Shown one piece after another: positions 20,098-33,299 of a stretch of DNA of 64,000 nucleotides (within the stretch, counting starts at the first letter, position 1; every line of letters begins with the position of its first letter). The position numbers were made by a program, and so were the translations under genes. Source of the DNA: Agelas oroides (taxonomy: Eukaryota > Porifera > Demospongiae > Agelasida > Agelasidae); contig OX422196.1 of NCBI GenBank assembly GCA_949130485.1, positions 4,694,889 to 4,758,888 of the forward strand, given 5' to 3'. The notes beneath the pieces were generated by a model. It was not told where the DNA came from. It ran no database searches and was given only the letters and a program-made list of their open reading frames with translations.

Positions 20098-23000
20098 TGG
20101 AGGTTCTGAGAAGCTCGTGCAAGCCTGTTTATGTACCAGGAAAGATCGAGAGAGCAGTTTTCACCACTGTGGTGGTCCTGTCCAGCTCACGGAGGCCTGT
20201 TTAAGTGCCAGGAAATATCGAGAAAGCAGTTTTCACCACTGCGGAGGTGCTGTGAATGTCGTGTTGGCCTGGTGAAGTACAGGAAGCATCGAGAAAGCAG
20301 TTTTCACCACTGTGGAGGTCCTGTGAAGCTCGTGGAGGCCTGGTTATGTGCCAGGAGACATCTAGAAAGCAGTTTTCACCACTGTGAAGGTTCTGTGAAG
20401 CTCGTGCAAGCCTGTTTATGTGCCAGGAAAGATCGAGAGAGCAGTTTTCACCAGTGTAGTGATACTGTCAAGCTCGCGGATGCCTGCTTAAGTGCCAGGA
20501 AATATCGAGAAAGCAGTTTTCACCACCGTGGAGGTTTTGAAAAGCTCGTGCAAGCCTGCTTAAGTAGCAGGAGGCATCGACAAAGCAGTTTTCACCACTG
20601 TGGAGATCCTGTGAAGCTCGTGCAAGCCTGTTTATGCATCAATAAAGATGGAGAGAGCAGTTTTCACCACTGTGGTGGTCATGTGCAGCTCGTGGAGGCC
20701 TGTTTAAGTGCCAGGAAATATCGAGAAAGCAGTTTTCACCACTGCGGAGGTGCTGTGAAACTCGTGTTGCCTTGGTTAAGTACGAGGAGGCATCGAGAAA
20801 GCAGTTTTCACCTCTGTGGGGGTCCTGTGAAGCTCGTGGAGGGCTGGTTATGTGCCAGGAGACAGCTAGAAAGCGGTTTTCACCACTGTGGAGGTCCTGT
20901 GAAGATCGTGGAGGCCTGGTTATGTCCCAGGAGACATCTAGAAAGCAGTTTCCACCACTGTGGAGGTTCTGTGAAGCTCGTGGAGGCCTGTTTATGTGCC
21001 AGAAAAGATCGAGAGAGCAGTTTTCACCAATGTGGTGGTCCTATCCATATCGCGGAGGCCTGTTTAAGTGCCAGGAAAGATCGAGAAAGCAGATTTCACC
21101 ACTGCGGAGGTGCTGTGAAACTCGTGTTGGCCTGGTTAAGTACCAGGAGGCATCGAGAAAGCAGTTTTCACCACTGTTGAGGTCCTGTGAGGCTCGTGGA
21201 AGCCAGGTTATGTGCCAGGAGACATCTACCAAGCAGTTTTCACCACTGTGGAGGTTCTGTGAAGCTCGTGCAAGCCTGTTTATGTGCCAGGAAAGATCGA
21301 GAGAGCAGTTTTCACCACTGTAGTAATACTGTCGAGCTCGCGGATGCCTGCTTAAGTGCCAGGAAATATCGAGAAAGCAGTTTTCACCAATGCGGAGGTG
21401 CTGTGAATCTCGTGTTGGCCTGCTTAAGTACCAGGAGACATCTAGAAAGCAGTTTTCACCACTGTGGAAGTCCTGTGAAGCTTGTGGAGTCCTGGTTATG
21501 TGCCAGGAGACATCTAGAAAGCAGTTTTCACCACTGTGGATGTCCTGTAAAGCTCGTGCAAGCATGTTTATGTGCCAGGAAAGATCGAGAGAGAAGTTTT
21601 CAACGCTGTGGTGGTCCTGTCCAGCTCGCGGAAGCCTGTTTCAGTGTCAGGAAAGATCGAGAAAGCAATTTTCACCACTGTGGAGGTTCTGAGAAGCTCG
21701 TGCAAGCTTGTTTTTGTGCCAGGAATGATCGAGAGAGCAGTTTTCACCACTGTGGTGGTCCTGTCCAGCTCGCGGAGGCCTGTTTAAGTGCCAGGAAGTA
21801 TCGTGAAAGCGGTTTTCACTACTGCGGAGGTGCTGTGAATGTCGTGTTGGCCTCTTTAAGTACCAGGAGGCATCGAGAAAGCAGTTTTCACCACTGTTGA
21901 GGTCCTGTAAGGCTCGTGGAAGCCAGGTTATGTGCCAGGAGACATCTAGCAAGCAGTTTTCACCGCTGTGGAGGTTCTGTGAAGCTCGTGCAAGCCTGTT
22001 TATGTGCCAGGAAAGATCGAGAAAGCAGTTTTCACCACTGTGGAGGTTCTGAGAAGGTCGTGCAAGCCTGTTTTTGTGCCAGGAATGATCGAGAGAGCAG
22101 TTTTCACCACTGTGGTGGTCCTGTCCAGCTCGCGGAGGCCTGTTTAAGTGCCAGGAAGTATCGAGAAAGCAGTTTTCACCACTGCAGAGGTGCTGTGAAT
22201 CTCGTGTTGGCCTGGTGAAGTACCAGGAAGCATCGAGAAAGCAGTTTTCACCACTGTGGAGGTCCTGTGAAGCTCGTGGAGGCCTGGTTATGTGCCAGAA
22301 GACATCTAGAAAGCAGTTTTCACCACTGTGGAGGTTCTGTTAAGCTCGTGCAAGCCTGTTTATGTGCCAGGAAAGATGGAGAGAGCAGTTTTCACCACTG
22401 TGGTGGTCATGTCCAGCTCGCGGAGGCCTGTGTAAGAGCCAGCAAAGTTCGAGAAAGCAGTTTTCACCACCGTGGAGGTTTTGAAAAGCTCGTGCAAGAC
22501 TGCTTAAGTACCAGCAGGCATCGAGAAAGCAGTTTTCACCACTGTGGAGGTCCTGTGAAGCTCGTGGAGGCCTGGTTATGTGCCAGGAGACATCTAGAAA
22601 GCAGTTTTAACCATTGTGGAGGTTCTGTTAAGCTCGTGCAAGCCTGTTTATGTGCCAGGAAAGATCGAGAGAGCAGTTTTCACCACTGTGGTTGTCATGT
22701 CCAGCTCGCGGAGGCCTGTTTAAGAGCCAGCAAAGATCGAGAAAGCAGTTTTCACCACCGTGGAGGTTTTGAAAAGCTCATGCAAGCCTGCTTAAGTACC
22801 AGGAGGCATTGACAAAGCAGTTTTCACCACTGTGGAGGGCCTGTGAAGCTCGTGGAAGCCAGGTTGTGTTCCAGGAGACATCTAGCAAGCAGTTTTCACC
22901 ACTGTGGAGGTTCTATGAAGCTCGTGCAAGACTGTTTATGCATCAATAAAGATCGAGAGAGTAGTTTTCACCACTGTGGTGGTCATGTGCAGCTCGCGGA

Positions 23001-25518
23001 GGCCTGTTTAAGTGCCAGGAAATATCGAGAAAGCAGTTTTCACCACTGTGGAGGTGCTGTGAAACTCGTGTTTGCCTGGTTAAGTACGAGGAGGCATCGA
23101 GAAAGCAGTTTTCACCTCTGTGGAGTTCCTGTGAAGCTCGTGGAGGGCTGGTTATGTGCCAGGAGACAGCTAGAAAGCAGTTTGCACCACTGTGGAGGTT
23201 CTGTGAAGCTCGTGCAAGCCTGTGAAGCTCATGGAGGGCTGCTTAAGTACCAGGAGGCATCAAGAAAGCTGTTTTCACCACTGTGGAGGTTCTGTGAAGC
23301 TCGTGGAAGCCTGGTTACGTGCCAGGAGACATCTAGAAAGCAGTTTTCACCACTGTGGAGGTCCTGTGAAGATCGTGGAGGCCTGGTTATGTCCCAGGAG
23401 ACATCTAGAAAGCAGTTTCCACCACTGTGGAGGTTCTGTGATGCTCGTGGAGGCCTGTTTATGTGCCAGGAAAGATCGAGAGAGCAGTTTTCACCAATGT
23501 GGTGGTCCTATCCATATCGCGGAGGCCTGTTTAAGTGCCAGGAAAGATCGAGAAAGCAGATTTCACCACTGCGGAGGTGCTGTGAAACTCGTGTTGGCCT
23601 GGTTAAGTACCAGGAGGCATCGAGAAAGCAGTTTTCACCACTGTTGAGGTCCTGTGAGGCTCGTGGAAGCCAGGTTATGTGCCAGGAGACATCTAGCAAG
23701 CAGTTTTCACCACTGTGGAGGTTCTGTGAAGCTCGTGTTGGCCTGCTTAAGTACCAGGAGACTTCTAGAAAGCAGTTTTCACCACTGTGGATGTCCTGTG
23801 AAGCTCGTGCAAGCCTGTTTATTTGCCAGGAAAGATCAAGAGAGTAGTTTTCAACGCTGTGGTGGTCCTGTCCAGCTCGCGGAGGCCTGTTTCAGTGCCA
23901 GGAAAGATCGAGAGAGCAGTTTTCACCACTGTGGAGGTTCTGAGAAGCTCGTGAAAGCCTGTGTATGTCGCAGGAATGATCGAGAGAGCAGTTTTCACCA
24001 CTGTGGTGGCCCTGTCCAGCTCGCGGAGACCTGTTTAAGTGCCAGGAAATATCGAGAAAGCAGTTTTCACCACTGTGGAGGTTCTGTGAAGCTCGTGCAA
24101 GCCTGTTTATGTGCCAGGAAAGATCGAGAGAGCAGTTTTCAACACTGTGGTTGTCCTGTCCAACTCGCGGAGGCCTGTTTATGTGCCAGGAAAGATCGAG
24201 AAAGCAGTTTTCACCACTGTGGAGGTTCTGAGAAGCTCGTGCAAGCCTGTGTATGTGCCAGGAAAGATCGAGAGAGCAGTTTTCACCACTGTGGTGGCCC
24301 TGTCCAGCTCTCGGAGGCCTGTTTATATGCCAGGAAAGATCGAGAAAGCAGTTTTCACAACTGTGGAGGTTCTGAGAATCTCGTGCAAGCCTGTTTAAGT
24401 GCCAGGAAATATCGAGAAAGCAGTTTTCACCACTGCCGAGGGACTGTGAATGTCGTGTTGGCCTGGTTAAGTACTAGGAGACATCCAGAAAGCAGTTTTC
24501 ACCACTGTGGAGGTCCTGTGAAGCTCGTGGAAGCCTCTTTATGTGCCAGGAAAGATCGAGAGAGCAGTTTTCACAACTGTGGTGGTACTGTCCAGCTCGC
24601 GGATGCCTGTTTAACTGCCAGGAAATATCGAGAAAGCAGTTTTCACCAATGCGGAGGTGCTGTGAATCTCGTGTTGGCCTGGTTAATAACCAGGAGACAT
24701 CTAGAAAGCAGTTTTCACCACTGTGGAGGTCCTGTGAAGCTCGTGCAAGCCTGTTTATGTGCCAGGAAAGATCGAGAGAGCAGTTTTCAACACTGTCGAG
24801 GGACTGTGAATGTCGTGTTGGCCTGGTTATAAGTACTAGGAGACATCCAGAAAGCAGTTTTCACCACTGTGGAGGTTCTGTGAAGCTCGTGGAAGCCTCT
24901 TTATGTGCCAGGAAAGATCGAGAGAGCAGTTTTCACAACTGTGGTGGTACTGTCCAGCTCGCGGATGCCTGTTTAACTGCTAGGAAATATCGAGAAAGCA
25001 GTTTTCACCAATGCGGAGGTGCTGTGAATCTCGTGTTGGCCTGGTTAATAACCAGGAGACATCTAGAAAGCAGTTTTCACCACTGTAGAGGTCCTGTGAA
25101 GCTCGTGCAAGCCTGTTTATGTGCCAGGAAAGATCGAGAGAGCAGTTTTCAACACTGTGGTGGTCCTGTCCAGCTCGCGGAGTGCTGTTTATGTGCCAGG
25201 AACGATCGAGAAAGCAGTTTTCACCACTGTGGAGGTTCTGAGAAGCTCGTGCAAGCCTGTGTATGTGCCAGTAAAGATCGAGAGAGCAGTTTTCACCACT
25301 GTGGTGGCCCTATCCAGCTCGCAGAGGCCTGTTTATGTGCCAGGAAAGATCGAGAAAGCAGTTTTCACCACTGTGGAGGTTCTGAGAAGCTCGTGCAAGC
25401 CGGTTTAAGTGCCAGGAAATATCTAGAAAGCAGTTTTCCCCACTGCCGAGGTGCTGTGAATGTCGTGTTGGCCTGTTTAAGTACCAGGAGGCATCGAGAA
25501 AGCAGTTTTCACCACTGT
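20098..25518 (+). repeat. 5.4-kb higher-order block, copy 2
   Basis: Near-identical partner of 14390-19810. The spacer 19811-20097 is ordinary satellite resembling 14170-14390 with one extra D monomer, so the two blocks form a tandem duplication with a rearranged joint. After about 25520 the partners diverge. Confidence 0.9.
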
Positions 25519-26644
25519 TGAGGTCCTGTGAGGCTCGTGGAAGCCAGGTTATGTGCCAGGAGACATCTAGCAAGCAGTTTTCACCGCTGTGGAGGTTCTG
25601 TGAAGCTCGTGCAAGCCGGTTTATGTGCCAGGAAAGATCGAGAGAGCAGTTTTCACCACTGTAGTGATACTGTCGAGCTCGCGGATGCCTGTTTAAGTGC
25701 CAGGAAATATCGAGAAAGCAGTTTTCACCAATGCGGAGGTGCTGTGAATCTCGTGTTGGCCTGCTTAAGTACCAGGAGGCATCGAGAAAGCAGTTTTCAC
25801 CACTCTGGTAGTCCTGTGAAGCTCGTGGAGTCCTGGTTATGTGCCAGGAGACATCTAGAAAGCAGTTTTTACCACTGTGAAGGTTCTGTGAAGCTCGGGC
25901 AAGCCTGTTTATGTGCCATGAAAAATCGATAGAGCTGTTTTCACCATTGTAGTGGTCCTGTCCAGTTCGGGGTGGCCTGTTTAATTGCCAGAAACGATCG
26001 AGAAAGCAGTTTTCACCACTGTGGAGGTTCTGAGAAGCTCGTGCAGGCCTGTGTATGTGCCAGGAAAGATCAAGAGAGCAGTTTTCACCACTTTAGTGGC
26101 CCTATCCAGCTCGCGGAGGCCTGTTTATGTGCCAGGAAAGATCGAGAAAGCAGTTTTCACCACTGTGGAGGTCCTGTGAAGCTCGTGGAAGCCAGGTTAT
26201 GTGCCAGGAGACATCTAGAAAGCAGTTTTCACCGCTGTGGAGGTTCTGTGAAGCTTGTGCAAGCCTGTTTATGTGCCAGGAGAGATCGAGAGAGCAGTTT
26301 TCACCACTGTAGTGATACTGTCGAGCTCGCGGATGCCTGTTTAAGTGCCAGGAAATATCGAGAAAGCAGTTTTCACCAATGCGGAGGTGCTGTGAATCTC
26401 GTGTTGGCCTGCTTAAGTGCCAGGAAAGATCGAGAAATCAATTTTCACCACTGTGGATGTTCTGAGAAGCTCGTGCAAGCCTGTTTTTGTGCCAGGAATG
26501 ATCGAGAGAGCAGTTTTCACCACTGTGGTGGTCCTGTCCAGCTCGCGGAGGCCTGTTTAAGTGCCAGGAAGTATCGTGAAAGCAGTTTTCACCACTTCGG
26601 AGGTGCTCTGAATGTCGTGTTGGCTTGTTTAAGTACCAGGAGGC

Positions 26645-28490
26645 ATTGAGAAAGCAGTTTTCACCACTGTTGAGGTCCTGTGGGGCTCATGGAAGCCAGG
26701 TTATGTGCCAGGAGACATCTAGCAAGCAGTTTTCACCGCTGTGGAGGTTCTGTGAAGCTCGTGCAAGCCTGTTTATGTGCCAGGAAAGATCGAGAAAGCT
26801 GTTTTCACCACTGTGGAGGTTCTGAGAAGGTCGTTCAAGCCTGTTTTTGTGCCAGGAATGATCGAGAGAGCAGTTTTCACCACTGTAGTGGTCCTGTCCA
26901 GCTCGCGGAGGCCTGTTTAAGTGCCAGGAAGTATCGAGAAAGCAGTTTTCACCACTGCAGAGGTGCTGTGAATCTCGTGTTGGCCTGGTGAAGTACCAGG
27001 AAGCATCGAGAAAGCAGTTTTTACCGCTGTGGAGGTCCTGTGAAGCTCGTGGAGACCTGGTTATGTGCCAGGAGACATCTAGAAAGCAGTTTTCACCTCT
27101 GTGGAGGTTCTGTTAAGCTCGTGCAAGCCTGTTTATGTGCCAGGAAAGATGGAGAGAGCAGTTTTCACCACTGTGGTGGTCATGTCCAGCTCGCGGAGGC
27201 CTGTGTAAGAGCCAGCAAAGTTCGAGAAAGCAGTTTTCACCACCGTGGAAGTTTTGAAAAGCTCGTGCAAGCCTGCTTAAGTACCAGGAGGCATCGAGAA
27301 AGCAGTTTTCACCACTGTGGAGGTCCTGTGAAGCTCGTGGAGGCCTGGTTATGTGCCAGGAGACATCTAGAAAGCAGTTTTAACCACTGTGGAGGTTCTG
27401 TTAAGCTCGTGCAAGCCTGTTTATGTGCCAGGAAAGATCGAGAGAGCAGTTTTCACCACTGTGGTTGTCATGTCCAGCTCGCGGAGGCCTGTTTAAGAGC
27501 CAGCAAAGATCGAGAAAGCAGTTTTCACCACCGTGGAGGTTTTGAAAAGCTCGTGCAAGCCTGCTTAAGTACCAGGAGGCATTGACAAAGCAGTTTTCAC
27601 CACTGTGGAGGGCCTGTGAAGCTCGTGGAAGCCAGGTTGTGTGCCAGGAGACATCTAGCAAGCAGTTTTCACCACTGTGGAGGTTCTATGAAGCTCGTGC
27701 AAGCCTGTTTATGCATCAATAAAGATCGAGAGAGTAGTTTTCACCACTGTGGTGGTCATGTGCAGCTCGCGAAGGCCTGTTTAAGTGCCAGGAAATATCG
27801 AGAAAGCAGTTTTCACCACTGTGGAGGTGCTGTGAAACTCGTGTTTGCCTGGTTAAGTACGAGGAGGCATCGAGAAAGCAGTTTTCACCTCTGTGGAGTT
27901 TCTGTGAAGCTCGTGGAGGGCTGGTTATGTGCCAGGAGACAGCTAGAAAGCAGTTTGCACCACTGTGGAGGTTCTGTGAAGCTCGTGCAAGCCTGTGAAG
28001 CTCATGGAGGGCTGCTTAAGTACCAGGAGGCATCAAGAAAGCTGTTTTCACTACTGTGGAGGTTCTGTGAAGCTTGTGGAAGCCTGGTTACGTGCCAGGA
28101 GACATCTAGAAAGCAGTTTTCACCACTGTGGAGGTCCTGTGAAGATCGTGGAGGCCTGGTTATGTCCCAGGAGACATCTAGAAAGCAGTTTCCACCACTG
28201 TGGAGGTTCTGTGATGCTCGTGGAGGCCTGTTTATGTGCCAGGAAAGATCGAGAGAGCAGTTTTCACCAATGTGGTGGTCCTATCCATATCGCGGAGGCC
28301 TGTTTAAGTGCCAGGAAAGATCGAGAAAGCAGATTTCACCACTGCGGAGGTGCTGTGAAACTCGTGTTGGCCTGGTTAAGTACCAGGAGGCATCGAGAAA
28401 GCAGTTTTCACCACTGTTAAGGTCCTGTGAGGCTCGTGGAAGCCAGGTTATGTGCCAGGAGACATCTAGCAAGCAGTTTTCACCACTGTG
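26645..28490 (+). repeat. Third, more diverged partial copy of the block
   Basis: This matches 21872-23717 at an offset of 4,773 bp, including the enlarged monomer with the duplicated CTGTGAAGCTC (near 27990). It carries more substitutions than separate the first two copies, so it is an older duplicate. Confidence 0.8.
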
Positions 28491-29079
28491 GAGGTTCTGT
28501 CAAGCTCGTGCAAGCCTGTTTATGTGCCAGGAGAGATCTAGAGAGCAGTTTTCAACACTGTGGTGGTCCTGTCCAGCTCGCGGAGGGCTGTTTATGTGCC
28601 AGGAACGATCGAGAAAGCAGTTTTCACCACTGTGGAGGTTCTGAGAAGCTCGTGGAAGCCTGTGTATGTGCCAGGAAAGATCGAGAGAGCAGTTTTCACC
28701 ACTGTGGTGTACCTGTGCAGCTCGCAGAGGCCTGTTTATGTGCTAGGAAAGATCGAGAAAGCAGTTTTCACCACTGTGGAGGTTCTGAGAAGCTCGTGCA
28801 AGCCGGTTTAAGTGCCAGGAAATATTGAGAAAGCAGTTTTCACCACTGCCGAGGTGCTGTGAATGTCGTGTTGGCATGTTTAAGTACCAGGAGGCATCGA
28901 GAAAGCAGTTTTCACCACTGTTGAGGTCCTGTGAGGCTCGTGGAAGCCAGGTTTTGTGCCAGGAGACATCTAGCAAGCAGTTTTCACTGCTGTGGAGGTT
29001 TTGTGAAGCTCGTGCAAGCCTGTTTATGTGCCAGGAAAGATCGAGAGAGCAGTTTTCACCACTGTAGTGATACTGTCGA

Positions 29080-30230
29080 GCTCGCAAATGCCTGTTTAAG
29101 TGCCAAGAAGTATCGAGATAGCAGTTGTCACCAATGCGGAGGCGCTGTGAATCTCGTGTTGGCCTGCTTAAGTACCAGGAGGCATCGAGAAAGCAGTTTT
29201 TACCACTGTGGAGGTCCTGTGAATCTCGTGGAGTTCTAGTTATGTGCCAGGAAAGATCAAGAGAGAAGTTTTCAACGCTGTGGTGGTCCTGTCCAGCTCG
29301 CGGAGGCCTGTTTCAGTGCCAGGAAAGATCGAGAAAGCAGTTTTCACCACTGTGGAGGTTCTGAGAAGCTCGTGCAAGCCTGTTTTTATGCCAAGAATGA
29401 TCGAGAGAGCAGTTTTCACCACTGTGGTGGTCCTGTCCAGCTCGCGGAGGTCTGTTTAAGTGCCAAGAAGTATCGAGAAAGCAGTTTTCACCACTGCGGA
29501 GGTGCTGTGAATCTCGTGTTGGCCTGGTTAAGTTCCATGAGGCATCGAGAAAGCAGTTTAAACCACTGCAGAGGTCCTGTCAGGCTCGTGGAGACCTGGT
29601 TATGTGCCAGGAGACATCTAGAAAGCAGTTTTCACCACTGTGGAGGTTCTGTGAAGCTCGTGCAAGCCTGTTTATGTGCCAGGAAAGATCGAGAGAGCAG
29701 TTTTCACCACTGTAGTGATACTGTCGAGCTCGCGGATGCCTGTTTAAGTGCCAAGAAGTATCGAGATAGCAGTTGTCACCAATGCGGAGGCGCTGTGAAT
29801 CTCGTGTTGGCCTGCTTAAGTACCAGGAGGCATCGAGAAAGCAGTTTTTACCACTGTGGAGGTCCTGTGAATCTCGTGGAGTTCTAGTTATGTGCCAGGA
29901 AAGATCAAGAGAGAAGTTTTCAACGCTGTGGTGGTCCTGTCCAGCTTGCGGAGGCCTGTTTCAGTGCCAAGAAAGATCGAGAAAGCAGTTTTCACCACTG
30001 TGGAGGTTCTGAGAAGCTCATGCAAGCCTGTTTTTATGCCAAGAATGATCGAGAGAGCAGTTTTCACCACTGTGGTGGTCCTGTCCAGCTCGCGGAGGTC
30101 TGTTTAAGTGCCAGGAAGTATCGAGAAAGCAGTTTTCACCACTGCGGAGGTGCTGTGAATCTCGTGTTGGCCTGGTTAAGTACCATGAGGCATCGAGAAA
30201 GCAGTTTAAACCACTGCGGAGGTCCTGTCA
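29080..30230 (+). repeat. 648-bp (9-monomer) duplicated block
   Basis: Landmarks at 29125, 29240, 29244 and 29372 recur at 29773, 29888, 29892 and 30020, each 648 bp (9 x 72) later. Both copies share a TAG inside GGAGTTCTAGTTATG (near 29236 and 29884). Confidence 0.8.
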
Positions 30231-31370
30231 GGCTCGTGGAGACCTGGTTATGTGCCAGGAGACATCTAGAAAGCAGTTTTCACCACTGTGGAGGTTCTGT
30301 GAAGCTCGTGCAAGCCTGTTTATGTGCCAGGAAAGATCGAGAGAGCAGTTTTCACTACTGTGGTGGTCCTGTCCAGTTCGCGGAGGCCTGTTTAAGTGCC
30401 AGGAAAGATCGGGAAAGCAGTTTTCACCACTGTGGAGGTTCTGTGAAGCTCGAGCAAGCCTGTTTATGTGCCATGAAAAATCGATAGAGCTGTTTTCACC
30501 ATTGTGGTGGTCCTGTCCAGTTCGGGGAGGCCTGTTTAAGTGCTAGAAACGATCGAGAAAGCAGTTTTCACCACTGTGGAGGTCCTTAGAAGCTCGCGCA
30601 AGCCTGTGTATGTGCCAGGAAATATCGAGAAAGCAGTTTTCACCACTGTGGAGGTTCTGTGAAGCTCGAGGAAGCCTGTTTATGTGCCATGAAAAATCGA
30701 TAGAGCTGTTTTCACCATTGTGGTGGTCCTGTCCAGTTCGGGGAGGCCTGTTTAAGTGCTAGAAACGATCGAGAAAGCAGTTTTCACCACTGTGGTGGCC
30801 CTGTCCACCTTGCGGAGGCCTGTTTATGTGCCAGGAAATATCGAGAAAGCAGTTTTCGCCACTGTGGAGGTTCTGAGAAGCTCGTGCAAGCCGGTTTAAG
30901 TGCCAGGAAATATCGAGAAGACAGTTTTCACCACTTCCGAGGTGCTGTGAATGTCGTGTTGGCCTGTTTAACTACCTGGAGGCATCAAGAAAGCAGTTTT
31001 CACCACTGTTTAGGTCCTGTGAGGCTCGTGGAAGCTAGGTTATGTACCAGGAGACATCTAGCAAACAGTTTTCACCGCTGTGGAGGTTCTGTGAAGCTTG
31101 TGCAAGCCTGTTTATGTGCCAGGAGAGATCGAGAGAGCAGTTTTCACCACTGTAGTGATACTGTCGAGCTCACGGATGCCTGTTTAAGTGCCAGGAAATA
31201 TCGAGAAAGCATTTTTCACCAATGTGGAGGTGCTGTGAATCTCGTGTTGGCCTGCTTAAGTACCAGGAGGCATCGAGAAAGCAGTTTTCACCACTGTGGA
31301 AGTCCTGTGAAGCTCGTGGAGTCCTGGTTATGTGCCAGGAGACATCTAGAAAGCAGTTTTCACCACTGTG

Positions 31371-31950
31371 GATGTCCTGTGAAGCTCGTGCAAGCCTGTT
31401 TATGTGCCAGAAAAGATCAAGAGAGAAGTTTTCAACGCTGTGGTGGTCCTGTCCAGCTCGCGGAGGCCTGTTTCAGAGCCAGGAAAGATCGAGAGAGCAG
31501 TTTTCACCAATGTGGTGGTCCTATCCATATCGCGGAGGCCTGTTTAAGTGCCAAGAAAGATCGAGAAAGCAGATTTCACCACTGCGGAGGTGCTGTGAAA
31601 CTCGTGTTGGCCTGTTTAACTACCAGGAGGCATCGAGAAAGCAGTTTTCACCACTGTGGATGTCCTGTGAAGCTCGAGCAAGCCTGTTTATGTGCCAGAA
31701 AAGATCAAGAGAGAAGTTTTCAACGCTGTGGTGGTCCTGTCCAGCTCGCGGAGGCCTGTTTCAGAGCCAGGAAAGATCGAGAGAGCAGTTTTCACCAATG
31801 TGGTGGTCCTATCCATATCGCGGAGGCCTGTTTAAGTGCCAGGAAAGATCGAGAAAGCAGATTTCACCACTGCGGAGGTGCTGTGAAACTCGTGTTGGCC
31901 TGTTTAACTACCAGGAGGCATCGAGAAAGCAGTTTTCACCACTGTTGAGG
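31371..31950 (+). repeat. 288-bp (4-monomer) local duplication
   Basis: The GATGTCCTGTGAAGCTCG monomer at 31371 and the three that follow recur at 31659, exactly 288 bp later, with only a few substitutions. This is a direct example of copying by the A-B-C-D-length unit. Confidence 0.8.
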
Positions 31951-33299
31951 TCCTGTGAGGCTCGTGGAAGCCAGGTTATGTACCAGGAGACATCTAGCAA
32001 ACAGTTTTCACCGCTGTGGAGGTTCTGTGAAGCTTGTGCAAGCCTGTTTATGTGCCAGGAAAGATCGAGAGAGCAGTTTTCATCACTGTAGTGATACTGT
32101 CGAGCTCACGGATGCCTGTTTAAGTGCCAGGAAATATCGAGAAAGCATTTTTCACCAATGTGGAGGTGCTGTGAATCTCGTGTTGGCCTGCTTAAGTACC
32201 AGGAGGCATCGAGAAGCAGTTTTCACCACTGTGGAAGTCCTGTGAAGCTCGTGGAGTCCTGGTTATGTGCCAGGACACATCTAGAAAGCAGTTTTCACCA
32301 CTGTGGATGTCCTGTGAAGCTCGTGCAAGCCTGTTTATGTGCCAGGAAAGATCGAGAGAGAAGTTTTTAACGCTGTGGTGGTCCTGTCCAGCTCGCGGAG
32401 GCCTGTTTCAGAGCCAGGAAAGATCGAGAAAGCAGTTTCCACCACTGTGGAGGTTCTGAGAAGCTCGTGCAAGCCTGTTTATGTGCCAGTAAAGATCGAG
32501 AGTGCAGCTTTCACCACTGTGGTGGTCCTGTCCAGCACGCGGAGGCCTGTTTAAGTGCCAGGAAGTATCTAGAAAGCAGTTTTCACCACTGCGGAGGTGC
32601 TGTGAATCTAGTGTTGGCTTGGTTAAGTACCATGAGGCATTGAGAAAGCAGTTTACACCACTGCGGAGGTCCTGTGAAGCTCGTGCAGGGCTGGTTATGT
32701 GCAAGGAGACATCTAGAAAGCAGTTTTCACCACTGTGGAGGTTCTGTGAAGCTCGTGCAAGGCTGTTTGTGTGCCAGGAAAGATCGAGAAAGCAGTTTTC
32801 ACCACTGTGGAGGTCCTGAGAAGCTCGTGGAGGCCTGGTTATGTGCCAGTAGACATCTAGAAAGCAGTTTTCACCACTCTGGAGGTTCTGTGAAGCTCGT
32901 GCAAGGCTGTTTGTGTGCCAGGAAAGATCGAGAGAGCAGTTTTCACCACTGTGGTGGTCCTGTCCAGCGCGCGGAGGCCTGTTTATGTGCCAGGAAAGAT
33001 CTAGAAAGCAGTTTTCAACACTGTGAAGGTTCTGAGAAGCTCGTGGAAGCCTGTTTAAGTGCTAGGAAAGATCGAGAGAGCAGTTTTCACCACTGTGGTG
33101 GTCCTGTCCAGCTCGCGGAGGCCTGTTTAAGTGCCAAGAAATATCGACAAAGCAGTTTTCACCACTGCGAAAGTGCTGTGAATGTCGTGTTGGCCTGGTT
33201 AAGTACGAGGAGGTATCGAGAAAGCAGTTTTCACCACTGTGGAGTTCCTGTGAAGCTCGTGGAGGCCTGGTTATGTGCCAGGAGACATCTAGAAAGCAG

